Positions 51,200 through 60,563 of a stretch of 64,000 bases of DNA are shown one piece after another. The notes under the pieces are model-generated. The model did no database searches. It had not been told where the DNA came from and saw only the letters and a program-made list of their open reading frames with translations. Source of the stretch: CBDCMJ01 sp965224325 (GTDB taxonomy: Bacteria; Chloroflexota; Dehalococcoidia; Lucifugimonadales; UBA3495); contig CBDCYT010000015.1 in NCBI GenBank assembly GCA_965224325.1, positions 1-64,000 on the forward strand, given 5' to 3'. Every line of letters begins with the position of its first letter. The first letter of the stretch is position 1. The translations under genes were made by a program, and so were the position numbers.

Positions 51200-51937
51200 T
51201 TAGTCCCCTGGGATGCCGGTCTCCCCGACCGAGTCTATGGCCTCGGCTAAGGTGAAGGCTCCAACGTAGAGCGCCCGGCCCACGATCACCCCTTCCGCAC
51301 CCGTCCCGGCCAGAAGCCGGATATGTTCCAATGTACTTACTCCGCCCGATGCCAGGACTGCCATACCGGTGTCCCGCACCAGGCTGGCGTTGGCGGAGAA
51401 ATTGGGCTCGGTCATGGCGCCATCCCGGGAGATGTCCGTATATAGCAAACGGGTGACTCCAAGCCGGCTCATCCCCTGCGCCAGTTCCAAGACTCTCAGC
51501 GAGCTCTGCTCGGTCCACCCTTTTACCGACACCAGGCCGTCACGGGCGTCCAGCGCTACGACTACACTGTCTGTGCCCCGGTCCGTGCACATCTTCTCCA
51601 CCAGTGACGGGTCCTCCACCGCGGCTGTGCCAATGACAACCCGGTTTGCCCCCTCGTCCAGCAGCCACGTAGCCGTTGCTTCCTCGCGGATTCCGCCCCC
51701 CACCTGTACTGGAATCGAAAGCGTCCGGATTATCTCAAGAATTACATTCCGGTTTACCGGCCTCCCACTTGCCGCGCCGTCGAGGTCGACTAGGTGGAGC
51801 CTGGGCGCCCCCTGCTCTTGCCAAGCCAGAGCTACTGAGACCGGGTCGTGGGAATAGACAGTTTCCTTCGCGTAGTCACCCTGGTACAAGCGGACGCAGC
51901 GCCCCGAGCTTAGGTCGATGGCGGGGATCACTTCCAT
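51200..51937 (-). CDS. HisA, ProFAR isomerase (histidine biosynthesis)
   Basis: This 245-residue TIM barrel has the first catalytic Asp in the N-terminal PAIDLSSGRCVRLYQGDY and the second in LLYTDISRDGAM. Phosphate-binding loops are VQVGGGIREE and LASGGVST. It isomerises N'-ProFAR to PRFAR. It is third in a pduO-hisH-hisA cluster on the minus strand, 40 bases after hisH. HisF, the partner of HisH, is not in the window. Confidence 0.95.
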   Translation of the reverse strand: MEVIPAIDLSSGRCVRLYQGDYAKETVYSHDPVSVALAWQEQGAPRLHLVDLDGAASGRPVNRNVILEIIRTLSIPVQVGGGIREEATATWLLDEGANRVVIGTAAVEDPSLVEKMCTDRGTDSVVVALDARDGLVSVKGWTEQSSLRVLELAQGMSRLGVTRLLYTDISRDGAMTEPNFSANASLVRDTGMAVLASGGVSTLEHIRLLAGTGAEGVIVGRALYVGAFTLAEAIDSVGETGIPGD

Positions 51938-51977
51938 GGAATTATGGGGATGCTTTTACCGGCACGCAGCAGAGGTA

Positions 51978-52637
51978 TCAGCTGTGCTTGCCTGATTCTT
52001 GACAGGTGTTGGCCTTGTGCCGCGCCGCCAGCTCGCAGAAATTCTTGTAGATTCTCAGGCCGGTGTCCCCGCTCTTCTCAGGATGAAACTGGGTGGCTAC
52101 CAGGTTGCCTTGAGCGTAGACACTGCAAAAGGAGACCCCATACTCGGTGATCCCGATCCGCCCCGAAGGTTCGGAGGGAACGGCATAATAGCTGTGGACG
52201 AAATAAAAGTGGCTATCTTGGGGAACGCCCTCAAACGCGGGATGGTCACTCTGGAACCGAACGCTGTTCCAGCCCATGTGGGGTACTTTCAAGCCCGAGG
52301 GCAGCCGCCCTACCTGGCCCGGAACTATGCCCAAGCACGAGGTCTCACCTTCTTCAGTGCGGTCCATCAGCAACTGAAGCCCTAGGCACACCCCCAGGAA
52401 TGGGCGGCCCGAGGCTACGTAGTCGCGCAGCGGCTGGACCAGTTTCCTCTCCCGCAGGGCGTTCATTGCCGCCGGAGCCGACCCCACGCCGGGGAACACC
52501 ACCGCGTCCGCGGAAGCCAACTCCTCCAGGTCTCCGGTAACGATGGGACGGACGCCCACCGATTCCAAAGCCTTTGCTACACTGCGAAGGTTGCCGGAGC
52601 GGTAATCGACGACCATCAGTTTGAGCGCAGGAGTCAT
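51978..52637 (-). CDS. HisH, glutamine amidotransferase subunit of IGP synthase
   Basis: The 219-residue class I amidotransferase has the nucleophile in FLGVCLGLQLLMD and His/Glu in TQFHPEKSGD, plus the N-terminal strand LMVVDYRSGNLRSV. It supplies ammonia to HisF for imidazole-glycerol-phosphate formation. The start at 52637 is chosen because it lies five bases after the pduO stop and gives the family length; the frame is open upstream but overlaps pduO. Confidence 0.93.
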   Translation of the reverse strand: MTPALKLMVVDYRSGNLRSVAKALESVGVRPIVTGDLEELASADAVVFPGVGSAPAAMNALRERKLVQPLRDYVASGRPFLGVCLGLQLLMDRTEEGETSCLGIVPGQVGRLPSGLKVPHMGWNSVRFQSDHPAFEGVPQDSHFYFVHSYYAVPSEPSGRIGITEYGVSFCSVYAQGNLVATQFHPEKSGDTGLRIYKNFCELAARHKANTCQESGKHS

Positions 52638-52642
52638 AGTTG

Positions 52643-53224
52643 CTAACTTCGCGCTCCGGTGGCTCGCTCTATGGGCAAGTCCCGGTCTTGGTAACGGGCC
52701 ACCACGAACAGCAAGTCCCCTACCCGGTTCAGGTAGGTGATGACCAAGTCGTTGGTTAGCTGTCCGGCCTCCTTTAGCGCGACCACCCGGCGTTCCGCGG
52801 TGCGGATGACGCACCTCGCCAAGTCGATGGCTGCCGACGCCGGGGAGCCGCCGGGCAGTATGAAGACATTGGGCATCTCTACGTCTTCTTCCAGAGAGTC
52901 TATCGTGGACTCCAGCCTCTCCACCATCTCCGGCGTCACCGGCTCAAAATGCTGTTGGAACAGCTCATACTTGTCTGGCTCGGTAGCCAATTCGGCGGCT
53001 ATGGTGAACAGTTCTCTCTGCAAATCTCTGAGCACGTCTTTGACCCGGGGATCCTCCGACACAGCCCGCGCCAGGCCCATAGCTGAGACGGCCTCGTCGG
53101 TAATTCCGTAAGCCTCGGTGTGCAAGCTGTTCTTGGAGACGCGGCCTCCGTAGAGCAGGCTGGTGTCGCCCTGGTCCCCGAACTTGGTGTAGAGCCTTTT
53201 CCTATATGAAGACGACGAGGTCAT
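52643..53224 (-). CDS. Cob(I)alamin adenosyltransferase, PduO type
   Basis: This 193-residue four-helix-bundle protein has the N-terminal ATP-binding YTKFGDQGDTSLLYGGRVSK and the C-terminal signature RTAERRVVALKEAG followed by YLNRVGDLLFVVAR. It makes adenosylcobalamin from ATP and cob(I)alamin. It is first in the cluster with hisH and hisA, probably a chance operon of housekeeping genes, and diverges from cofE. Confidence 0.94.
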   Translation of the reverse strand: MTSSSSYRKRLYTKFGDQGDTSLLYGGRVSKNSLHTEAYGITDEAVSAMGLARAVSEDPRVKDVLRDLQRELFTIAAELATEPDKYELFQQHFEPVTPEMVERLESTIDSLEEDVEMPNVFILPGGSPASAAIDLARCVIRTAERRVVALKEAGQLTNDLVITYLNRVGDLLFVVARYQDRDLPIERATGARS

Positions 53225-53355
53225 CTGTTAAGCCTTCCGGTGGACTCGCTGCAGAAGCGGAGTATCGGGTTGACCATCAACTGTAACCGGGGAATTGTAG
53301 CATAGGGGTAAGCAGAGGGCTATACTGATTTGAACCGCTACAGAGGTAAGGGACT

Positions 53356-54114
53356 ATGCCGCCCGAGGTCCGAGTTATAGGCGTCCAGGGGATGCCGGAG
53401 ATCAAGCCAGGGGACAATCTGGCCGGCCTGATGATGGATGCCGCCCGGGACCAAGGCACTTCGGTGTTGGCAGGAGACGTGATAGTCGTCACGCAAAAGG
53501 TGGTGTCGAAGGCAGAGGGCCGGGTCATCTCTTTTGAGGGAGTAGAGCCGTCACCCTTGGCGGTGACCATCACCGAGGGGCACCGCCGTGACCCCCGGCA
53601 CACGGAGGTCGTCCTCCGGGAAAGCCGGCGCATCGTCCGCATGGACCGGGGGGTGATAATCAGCGAGACACACCACGGCTTCATCTGCGCCAACGCGGGA
53701 ATCGACGCGTCGAACATACCCGGCTCAGACACGCTTTGCTTGCTGCCCGTCGATTCGGACCTATCGGCCCGCGGCATCCGGGACTCCGTGAAGGAGCGGT
53801 TGGGCGTGGATGTGGGGGTGGTGATATCGGATACTTTCGGACGGCCTTGGCGCAACGGCGCCGCCAACGTCGCTATCGGCGTTGCCGGGCTTGACCCCAT
53901 GCTTAGCTACGTGGGGCTGGAGGACGCCCACGGCAATTTGATGCACACCACGGAAATCGCTGTTGCCGATGAGTTGGCGGCCACGGCCGAGCTGGTGACC
54001 GGGAAAGTGCTTGGGGTCCCGGTGACTATCATCAGGGGCTATCCGTACGTACCGGACGAAGACGCCTCCATCCAACGCCTAATCAGGACCGGTGACAAAG
54101 ATCTATTCAGATAA
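53356..54114 (+). CDS. CofE, coenzyme F420-0:L-glutamate ligase
   Basis: The 252 residues match the CofE family: GDNLAGLMMDAARDQG, VTQKVVSKAEGRVI, then ICANAGIDASNIPG. The metal/GTP region VVISDTFGRPWRNGAANVAI is highly characteristic. It adds glutamate to F420-0 using GTP. Its presence implies F420-dependent enzymes in the cell, for example PPOX or luciferase-like proteins. GAGGTAAGGGACT precedes the ATG. It is convergent with dinB, only two bases apart. Confidence 0.94.
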   Translation: MPPEVRVIGVQGMPEIKPGDNLAGLMMDAARDQGTSVLAGDVIVVTQKVVSKAEGRVISFEGVEPSPLAVTITEGHRRDPRHTEVVLRESRRIVRMDRGVIISETHHGFICANAGIDASNIPGSDTLCLLPVDSDLSARGIRDSVKERLGVDVGVVISDTFGRPWRNGAANVAIGVAGLDPMLSYVGLEDAHGNLMHTTEIAVADELAATAELVTGKVLGVPVTIIRGYPYVPDEDASIQRLIRTGDKDLFR

Positions 54115-54116
54115 CG

Positions 54117-55211
54117 TCAGATAGCACCTTCGCCGGCGCCTTCCTCGCCAAACAGCGGCAACTGAAGCTGGAGCTGCGGGGTCTGTTGGAAAGAACTCAC
54201 ACCCACACCCAACAGCCTAAAGGACCGCTCCGGAGCCAGCTCAGGAGTTAGCAACCGCCAGGCCTGCTCCAGGATGTTTTGCCCGGAACACGTAGGGGTT
54301 GCCAGGGTTACCTGGCGGGTGAAGGTGGTGAAATCGGCCAGCCGGGCCTTGAGGGTAACCGTCTTCCCCCGCAGTCCTTGGCTGTCCAAGTGGCGGGCTA
54401 CATTTTCCGCCAGCCTAACCAGTTCCTCATACAGGCGTTCCGGTTGGTTCAAGTCAGTAACGAAAGTGTTTTCAGCGCTTACCGACTTGGTCTCTCGCTG
54501 GATGTGGACCGGTTCCTCGTCCCGCCCCAACGCCTTAGCCCGCACGGAGGCCGCCCGCTGACCAAAGATTCGGGTGAACCAGTCCAGGGGCTGGGCCGCT
54601 AGTTGGCCGATGGTTTCCACTCCTGCCCGGTGCAACCGGTCAACGGTCTTGGGGCCGATACCCCATAGCTTGCCCACCGGCAATGGGGCTAAGAAGCCGG
54701 CCTCCCCTCCCAATGGCACCACTACTAGCCCGTCCGGCTTCTGCATGTCCGAAGCGATCTTGGCCACCGTCTTGTTCGTTCCCACCCCCACCGATATTGT
54801 CAAGCCGGTCTCTTGGTGGACTCTTTGCTTCAAGTTCAGCGCAACAGCCAAAGGAGGCTTGCCGTGGTCCACCGCCTCAGTTACGTCCAGGTACGCCTCA
54901 TCCAGCGATAGCGGCTCCACGAGGCCGGTCACGTCCTGGAAAATCTGCATGATTTGGCCGGAGATCTCCCTATAGCGTCCGAAGCGCGGCCGTACGATGA
55001 TGCCTTGGGGGCAACGCTGCACCGCAGTCCGCATGGGCATGGCCGAGTGGACCCCGAAGAGGCGGGCCTCGTAAGACGCGGTAGCCACAACACCCCGGCT
55101 TTCAGGAGGGCCGCCCACCAGCACGGGTTTGCCTCGCAGCTCCGGATTGTCGAGTTGCTCTACTGAGGCATAGAAAGCGTCCAGGTCCGCGTGCAGGATG
55201 TGGCGCGGCAT
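54117..55211 (-). CDS. DNA polymerase IV (Y-family)
   Basis: This Y-family translesion polymerase of 364 residues begins MPRHILHADLDAFYASVEQL, with metal-binding Asp in the first motif. The second site is LVEPLSLDEAYLDVTEA (Asp-Glu). The helix-hairpin-helix KLWGIGPKTVDRLHRAG and the little-finger domain follow. The C-terminus LQLQLPLFGEE contains a beta-clamp-binding QLxLF motif. The start at 55211 is preferred over an upstream in-frame ATG at 55265 because the family starts there. Confidence 0.95.
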   Translation of the reverse strand: MPRHILHADLDAFYASVEQLDNPELRGKPVLVGGPPESRGVVATASYEARLFGVHSAMPMRTAVQRCPQGIIVRPRFGRYREISGQIMQIFQDVTGLVEPLSLDEAYLDVTEAVDHGKPPLAVALNLKQRVHQETGLTISVGVGTNKTVAKIASDMQKPDGLVVVPLGGEAGFLAPLPVGKLWGIGPKTVDRLHRAGVETIGQLAAQPLDWFTRIFGQRAASVRAKALGRDEEPVHIQRETKSVSAENTFVTDLNQPERLYEELVRLAENVARHLDSQGLRGKTVTLKARLADFTTFTRQVTLATPTCSGQNILEQAWRLLTPELAPERSFRLLGVGVSSFQQTPQLQLQLPLFGEEGAGEGAI

Positions 55212-55378
55212 CCCTACCGAAGGGTTATTAGACTCAGTAGGCCCGTCGACCAAACAGGTCACCATTTTCCAAGGCTGAGGTTTCGTTCATTTTACTCCGG
55301 TCCACAGCCAGGGACACCTGCCGGTTGTCCTGAAGCGGAGCGATACTCATCCCATTGACTCTATTTGGGCGCGGGTAC

Positions 55379-55765
55379 ATGTTCCGGTGGCTGCGAGTGT
55401 TTCTGTTCTCTATCCTATTCGGCCTTTCCATGGACTATCCCAGTTTCCGCCTGAGCCGCATTAGTGAACTCTTCGACCAGACGGGGGACAACACCAACTC
55501 TGTGCCCTTCGGAATAAGGTTCACAGGCCGTTAGATTACCGGGGCGGCCTTAATCATCGTAGCCGTCTTCTGGCGGTTCGCCGCGGGAGACCTGGTGGGA
55601 TTGCAGCAGATGAGTTTTGAGTTGGGGATCGCTATCTTAATGGACGTGATCATCGTACGTGTCGTGCTGGCGCCCGCGTCCATGCGGCTGCTGGGCAAGT
55701 GGAACTGGCGTGTACCCCGCTGGCTCCAATGGGATGCCCGACCTCCGGGTAAAACCCGGGCCTGA
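55379..55765 (+). pseudogene. C-terminal remnant of an MMPL/RND-family transporter
   Basis: Translating from 55379 gives a fragment of about 128 codons matching the last membrane helices of MMPL proteins. Segments are LFSILFGLSMDYPSFRLSRI, then DQTGDNTNSVPFGIRFTGR, TAG, then ITGAALIIVAVFWRFAAGDL and SMRLLGKWNWRVPRWLQWD. The internal TAG (55532-55534) and the loss of the rest of the protein show it is dead. It lies between dinB and the aminotransferase. Confidence 0.85.
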
Positions 55766-56335
55766 CGTCCTGGAGCCAACCCAGATCCTCGACTAACCCC
55801 CGCCGATATTTTGGGGGCGGATGAGCGCAGGAAATTGCCCAAGAAATTGATAAGAAACCCGCCTACATTCCGCCTTCTCAAGAGAGCAATCAGGGATATT
55901 AAGCCCTTCTGACCAAAATCCCGGCCCGGCCCCACAGTACCGGACCCTTGGACTGGGCCAGGGTCATTTAGTTTTCGCGACAACTCCTATTTTCCCATGC
56001 ACTTTGGGCTTGTCCAATGGCAGTCCAACATCAAGAACGTATGGATTCCCGCTTTCGCGGGAAAGACAGGTGAGCGGCAGGATGGATTCCCGCTCCCCGA
56101 TCGGGGCCGGGGACAAGCTTAGCGGGAAAGACGGGTAAGCGGCGGGTATGACCGGCGGCAGACAATTAAAAGGCGCTTAGACTGGGCCTCGCCGGTGGCA
56201 GAATCGCAACTGGGACGTTAGAATAGCTGTGGCTTATCCTCCCTTCGGATCGCCTGACCCTCGAAGTCCTCTCCAGGCGTTCCCCCCCTTGGGAGGTAGT
56301 TTCGCAGCAGGCGGGATCAAGTTCCAGGAGGTGAT
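55766..56335. other. Intergenic stretch with palindromic repeats
   Basis: No gene is seen. It holds two repeat units at 56039-56140. GGAGGTGAT directly precedes the aminotransferase ATG. Confidence 0.6.
56039..56140. repeat. Dispersed palindromic repeat, two units
   Basis: Two units begin tggattcccgct. One contains the short palindrome TTCCCGCTTTCGCGGGAA. The other has ccccgatcggggccgggg inserted between its arms, ending agcgggaaagacggg. They are the same family as at 11.7-12.2 and 49.4-49.6 kb. Confidence 0.85.
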
Positions 56336-57670
56336 ATGCCAACCGTATTGGATGAATACGTAGCTAAACACCCAGGGTCGGCACAACGTTATGCCGAAGC
56401 CGCCCAGTTCTTCCCGGGCGGAGTGACCCACGACTCTCGCTATGCCCAACCGTTTCCGTTGTTTATGACCCACGGAGAGGGGCCGCGGAAATGGGACGTG
56501 GATGGCAACGAGTACGTGGACTATGTCTCGGGCCACGGCGCATTGCTGCTGGGTCACTCCCACCCCGCAATCGCCGAGGCTGTATCTCGACAGATCTTGC
56601 GCGGCACTCATTTGGGTGCATCCACCGACGAGGAACTGCGGTGGGCCAAGGCCATTCAAGCCTTGGTGCCCTCGGTGGAGAAACTACGCTTTCACAGCTC
56701 CGGCACCGAGGCTACCCTGATGGCTATGAGGCTATCCCGTGCTTATACCGGCAAAAACAAAATTATCAAGCTTCAAGACCATTTTCACGGTTGGCACGAT
56801 TATGCCATGGCGGGGTCCGACCGCGGCGCTCCTGGCATCCCCGACGCCACCTTGGGCAGCATGGTGATTGTGCCTTCCGGTGACCTGGCGGCGCTGGAGG
56901 ACGTCTTGAACCGGGACAAGGACATCGCCGCGCTGATCCTGGAGCCTACCGGCGCCCACTACGGGCAGTTGCCCATCGGCGTCCCTGAATACCTCGCCGG
57001 ACTGCGGGAGTTGACGGCGAGGCATGACGTCGTACTTATCTTCGATGAGGTGGTGACCGGCTTTCGGGCCTCTTCCGGGGGGGCCCAGGTCCGCTACGGT
57101 ATTGTCCCGGACCTTACCACCATGGCCAAGATCGTGGCCGGCGGTCTGCCCGGAGGCGTAGTTGGCGGCAAAGCGGAGATAATTGACATGATTGCCCATC
57201 GGGGAGAGCCGGATTGGGACAACACGCGGCGTGTGTACCATCCCGGTACATTCAACGCCAATCCGTTGTCGGCGGCAGCCGGGGCAACCGCGCTGGAGTT
57301 GATTGCCAGTCAGCCGCTGAACCGGCAAGCCGACGCCATGGCGGACCGGCTCAAGGCAGGCGTTAACGAACTCTTTGGGAGAATGGAGGTGGCGGGTCAC
57401 GCCTATGGCATCTCTTCCATGGTCCACGTAGTCTTGGCCGATTGCGACTGCGACCGGGAGATCTGTTTCCTGCCGCACAGTGAGATCAAACACACGGTTG
57501 GTTCTCCAGCCACAACCGGACTCAAGCGAGGCCTGCAAAACTTGGGCGTGGACATCATGGGCCGGGATGCCTTCCTGGTGTCCGCCACCCATACCGAGCG
57601 TGAGATCGACCAGACTTTGGAAGCGTTTCAGGATACACTGGCGAACCTGAGATCGGAAGGTCTAGTGTGA
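56336..57670 (+). CDS. Class III PLP aminotransferase, glutamate-1-semialdehyde aminomutase-like
   Basis: The 444-residue fold-type I PLP enzyme shows NEYVDYVSGHGALLLGHSHP, then KLRFHSSGTEATLMAMRLSR, then the cofactor Asp in VVLIFDEVVTGFRAS. The Schiff-base Lys is in TTMAKIVAGGLPGG. The HemL-like GTFNANPLSAAAG stretch is present, but the gene is not near other heme genes. A Cys-rich stretch (ADCDCDREICF) late in the protein is atypical of HemL. It may be an aminotransferase or aminomutase for another substrate. GGAGGTGATATGCC gives a strong start. Confidence 0.85.
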   Translation: MPTVLDEYVAKHPGSAQRYAEAAQFFPGGVTHDSRYAQPFPLFMTHGEGPRKWDVDGNEYVDYVSGHGALLLGHSHPAIAEAVSRQILRGTHLGASTDEELRWAKAIQALVPSVEKLRFHSSGTEATLMAMRLSRAYTGKNKIIKLQDHFHGWHDYAMAGSDRGAPGIPDATLGSMVIVPSGDLAALEDVLNRDKDIAALILEPTGAHYGQLPIGVPEYLAGLRELTARHDVVLIFDEVVTGFRASSGGAQVRYGIVPDLTTMAKIVAGGLPGGVVGGKAEIIDMIAHRGEPDWDNTRRVYHPGTFNANPLSAAAGATALELIASQPLNRQADAMADRLKAGVNELFGRMEVAGHAYGISSMVHVVLADCDCDREICFLPHSEIKHTVGSPATTGLKRGLQNLGVDIMGRDAFLVSATHTEREIDQTLEAFQDTLANLRSEGLV

Positions 57671-58194
57671 GGGGTGGCACGTGCTGACGACGGAAAATTT
57701 AGAGCCGAATGCCGCCCGGTTAGTTCCAGGGCCCATTAAGCCGATTACCGGGTCTCAGCAATCTTTCCCGGCGGGGCAGCCACCCGGGGCATTTATGATG
57801 GGCGCTTCATGCGGCCACTTCACATATTAAACGGCCAGGACTTGGAGATGCAGACCAGGGGGCGCTTGGTGGCCCCGGATCCCGTCATGCGGTGCGTATC
57901 GTCTACGCCGGAATCGTCGATGAGTTCTACAGGGGAATGGGTAGCCCGCCTGCTGAGGGTATGTTCCGGTGGCGCCGCACTTGTGTCACACTCTTTACCA
58001 AACCGCAGCGCCGCCGCCGGGAAGCCAGTGAGGCGGCTTGGCGGTTGTACCCCGGGGTTTTCAGCCCCTCATTTGAAGGGGGATGGGGATTGGCGGCACA
58101 GCTCAAATCAAGTAGGCTTTGCGGTCACCGGCCACGAGCGCGCAGCAACGCGCAGCTAACCGGTTGACAATACACAGCGTTTGGCGAGGTATCT
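57671..58194. other. Intergenic stretch, possible decayed gene
   Basis: Short overlapping frames (57682-57831 from a GTG behind GGGGTGG, 57809-58159, 57892-58167) share sequence in different frames, as if one gene had been frameshifted, but no family is recognised. Treated as non-coding. The selenoprotein gene's GAGG lies at the right end. Confidence 0.35.
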
Positions 58195-59679
58195 ATGGCA
58201 ACGCAATCTTTCGCGGGTAAAACCAATGCACCCGACTTCCCTCCAGACTTAGAGTGGGTCAATACCGATCAGCCCTTGACGCTAACCCAGTTGAGAGGGA
58301 AGTTGGTGATTCTGGATTTTTGGACCTACTGTTGAATCAATTGCATGCATATTTTTCCGCAGTTGCGGAAACTCGAAAAGAAGTATGCGGCAGAGTTGGC
58401 GGTGGTCGGCGTTCACTCGGCCAAATTCCCCAATGAAAGGGATGCCGGCAACCTCTTAAAGGCGGTGCAACGGTACGAACTGGAACATCCGGTAATCAAC
58501 GACGCCAAATTTGAGATTTGGCAGCAGTATGCCTGCCGGGCCTGGCCCACGCTGATGTTTATCGATCCCCAGGGCAAGGTTATCGGCAAGCACGAAGGAG
58601 AGATTTCCTTCGAACCCTTTGATAACCTCATCGGCCAGATGGTTACCCAGTTTGACGCGGAAGGCCTGTTGGACCGCACTCCCTTGCCTCAGTCATTAGC
58701 CCAGCGGCCGAGTTCCGGCCTATATTTCCCGGGTAAGATCTTGGCCGATGCTCCTGGTGACCGGCTGTTTATCGCCGACTCCAATCACAACCGCATTGTG
58801 GTCGCCTCTCTCTCCGGTGTGGTCCAAGAGGTGATAGGTTCCGGTGTGGAGGGCTTGGCCGACGGGAGTGTCGGGTCCGCTCAGTTTAACCATCCCCAAG
58901 GGATGGCGTTGGTGGAGAACGTCCTTTACGTAGCGGATACCGAAAACCACGCCCTTCGCAAGGTAGAGCTTGGGGACCGCACCGTGGCGACCATCGCCGG
59001 AACGGGCGAGCAGGGGTCGGTCCGTGAAGGGCGGACGCCCGGGTTGGAGACGGCGTTGAGTTCGCCATGGGACCTAGTGTTTCACGACGGCGCCCTGTAC
59101 ATCGCCATGGCCGGCATCCATCAGCTTTGGTCTATGACCCTGGCCGATGGGATGGTGGGGCCTTATGCCGGCAGCGGCCAGGAATCTCTGAGCGATGGCC
59201 CCTTGGGCTCCGCCACACTGGCCCAGACCAGCGGCATCACTACCGACGGCCAGAAGTTGTACTTAGCGGACAGCGAGACCAGCTCTGTTCGCTCTGCGGA
59301 CATGGAGCCAACGGGGAGGGTGCGCACCATCGTGGGTCTGGACTTGTTCGTCTTCGGCGACGTGGACGGCGCGGACCACCGGGTCCGCTTGCAGCACCCC
59401 TTGGGCATCACCCACCTTGACGGTGTCTTATACCTGGCCGACACCTACAACCACAAGATCAAACGCATTTTGCCGGCTACTCGCGGCGCGTTCACTTTGT
59501 TGGGCACGGGGGAGTCAGGCCACCAGGATGGCCCCGGAAATCAGGCTCAATTCTCTGAGCCCAGCGGTTTAAGCATCGCTGGGGGCCGGGTATACATCGC
59601 CGACACCAATAATCATGCGGTGAGGGTCGCCAATCTGGAGACACAAGAAGTGACGACACTGGACCTGACCGGGCTGTAG
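58195..59679 (+). CDS. NHLRC2-like thioredoxin/NHL-repeat protein, probable selenoprotein (UGA = Sec47)
   Basis: Read through UGA 58333-58335, the gene encodes 494 residues. Residues 1-150 are a thioredoxin-like domain: VILDFWTYC-U-INCMHIFPQL, VVGVHSAKFPNE, and cis-Pro in RAWPTLMFID. This matches NHLRC2-type proteins, whose motif is YCCINC; UGA replaces the first Cys of CINC, giving a UxxC redox pair. Residues about 160-490 are NHL beta-propeller repeats (for example DRLFIADSNHNRIVV, LYVADTENHALRKV, LYLADTYNHKIKRI and VYIADTNNHAVRV). A hairpin 18 nt after UGA fits a bacterial SECIS. GCGAGG precedes the ATG at 58195. Without recoding, only a start at 58345 would remain, cutting the active site. 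Likely a cytosolic thiol/selenol oxidoreductase; the substrate is unknown. Confidence 0.88.
58354..58371 (+). promoter_or_regulatory. Candidate bacterial SECIS hairpin
   Basis: TTTCCGC (58354-58360) pairs with GCGGAAA (58365-58371) around the loop AGTT. The loop begins 25 nt after the UGA and has G as its second base, meeting the usual bacterial SECIS pattern (loop 16-37 nt from UGA, G in the first two loop positions). An outer GCATA/TATGC pairing may extend it. Confidence 0.75.
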
Positions 59680-59690
59680 ATTCCGTTGGC

Positions 59691-60548
59691 CTAGCTTTGG
59701 TGGGAGATGACGATAACCCGGTCTCGCCGGGCTAGGTCCTGCTCTACGCTTGTGGTGGCTTCAGGAAAGTGTTGGCGGGCTAATTCTTGGACCATGGGGA
59801 CTTGTTCAGGGTCCAATTCCAGTAAGATGGCGCCGCCGTCTTTCATTTTGCTGGGCGCTTGAGACATCAGCCTGCGTATGACATCTAAGCCGTCCGCACC
59901 GCCGTCCAGGGCTTCTCTAGGCTCCCATTGGACCTCCGGCTGCAGGGCGGCGATGCGACCGGTGGGTATGTAAGGCAGATTGGCCGCTATCAAGTCCACA
60001 GGCTCTGGCAACGGCTCCAGTAGGTCCCCCTTACCCAATTTGATCCTGTCGGCTACGTTGTGGGACCTGATGTTGTAGGCGGCAACGTCCAGCACCGGGT
60101 CAGCGCAGTCAAGCGCATATATCTGGGCCGCCGGAAGGTGAATGGCCAGGTTGATAGCGATCGCACCGCAGCCGGTGCCCACGTCTGCGATGGCCAGCTC
60201 GGCGGTTTCCATACCGGCGAGAGCCATGAATAGGGCGTACTCTACCATGGTCTCGGTTTCTGGACGGGGGATGAGCACATTGGGGGTAACCAGCAGGTTT
60301 ATTCCGTAGAACTCCCGGTAGCCCAAAATGTAGGCTAAAGGCTCACGGGCGACTCTCCGCTCCATCATGCGGTCCAACTCTTGTTCCTGCTGGGGGCCAA
60401 ACTCGGTTTCCTGGTTGGCGTAGATGTCCCGCCGGCTCATCCCCATCAAGCTCATGACCATGACTTCCGCTTCAAGGCGGGCGTCTGGTATCCCCAACGA
60501 TTCCAAAGCGTGGTGGGTAGTTTGTATGACTTCTCGGAGTGACGCCAT
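59691..60548 (-). CDS. PrmC, release factor glutamine methyltransferase
   Basis: This 285-residue SAM-dependent enzyme has an N-terminal helical domain (DARLEAEVMVMSLMGMSRRD) and the SAM motif IADVGTGCGAIAINLA. The catalytic tetrapeptide is ANLPY, the NLPY variant of the NPPY motif seen in some lineages. It methylates the Gln of the GGQ motif in release factors. It lies 15 bases after prfA on the same strand, the classical prfA-prmC pair. Confidence 0.94.
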   Translation of the reverse strand: MASLREVIQTTHHALESLGIPDARLEAEVMVMSLMGMSRRDIYANQETEFGPQQEQELDRMMERRVAREPLAYILGYREFYGINLLVTPNVLIPRPETETMVEYALFMALAGMETAELAIADVGTGCGAIAINLAIHLPAAQIYALDCADPVLDVAAYNIRSHNVADRIKLGKGDLLEPLPEPVDLIAANLPYIPTGRIAALQPEVQWEPREALDGGADGLDVIRRLMSQAPSKMKDGGAILLELDPEQVPMVQELARQHFPEATTSVEQDLARRDRVIVISHQS

Positions 60549-60563
60549 GCCAACGCTGCCGAA

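Noticed and set aside
55379..55765. The TAG in the MMPL fragment as recoding (pyrrolysine or readthrough)
   Set aside because: Most of the protein is missing, so a dead gene explains it more simply.
57809..58167. Overlapping plus-strand frames before the selenoprotein gene
   Set aside because: They share DNA in different frames with no recognisable family; at most a decayed gene.
58345..59679. The NHL protein starting at 58345 as a normal non-seleno gene
   Set aside because: It would begin in the middle of the redox motif, has no ribosome binding site there, and discards a perfectly matching upstream segment in the same frame.
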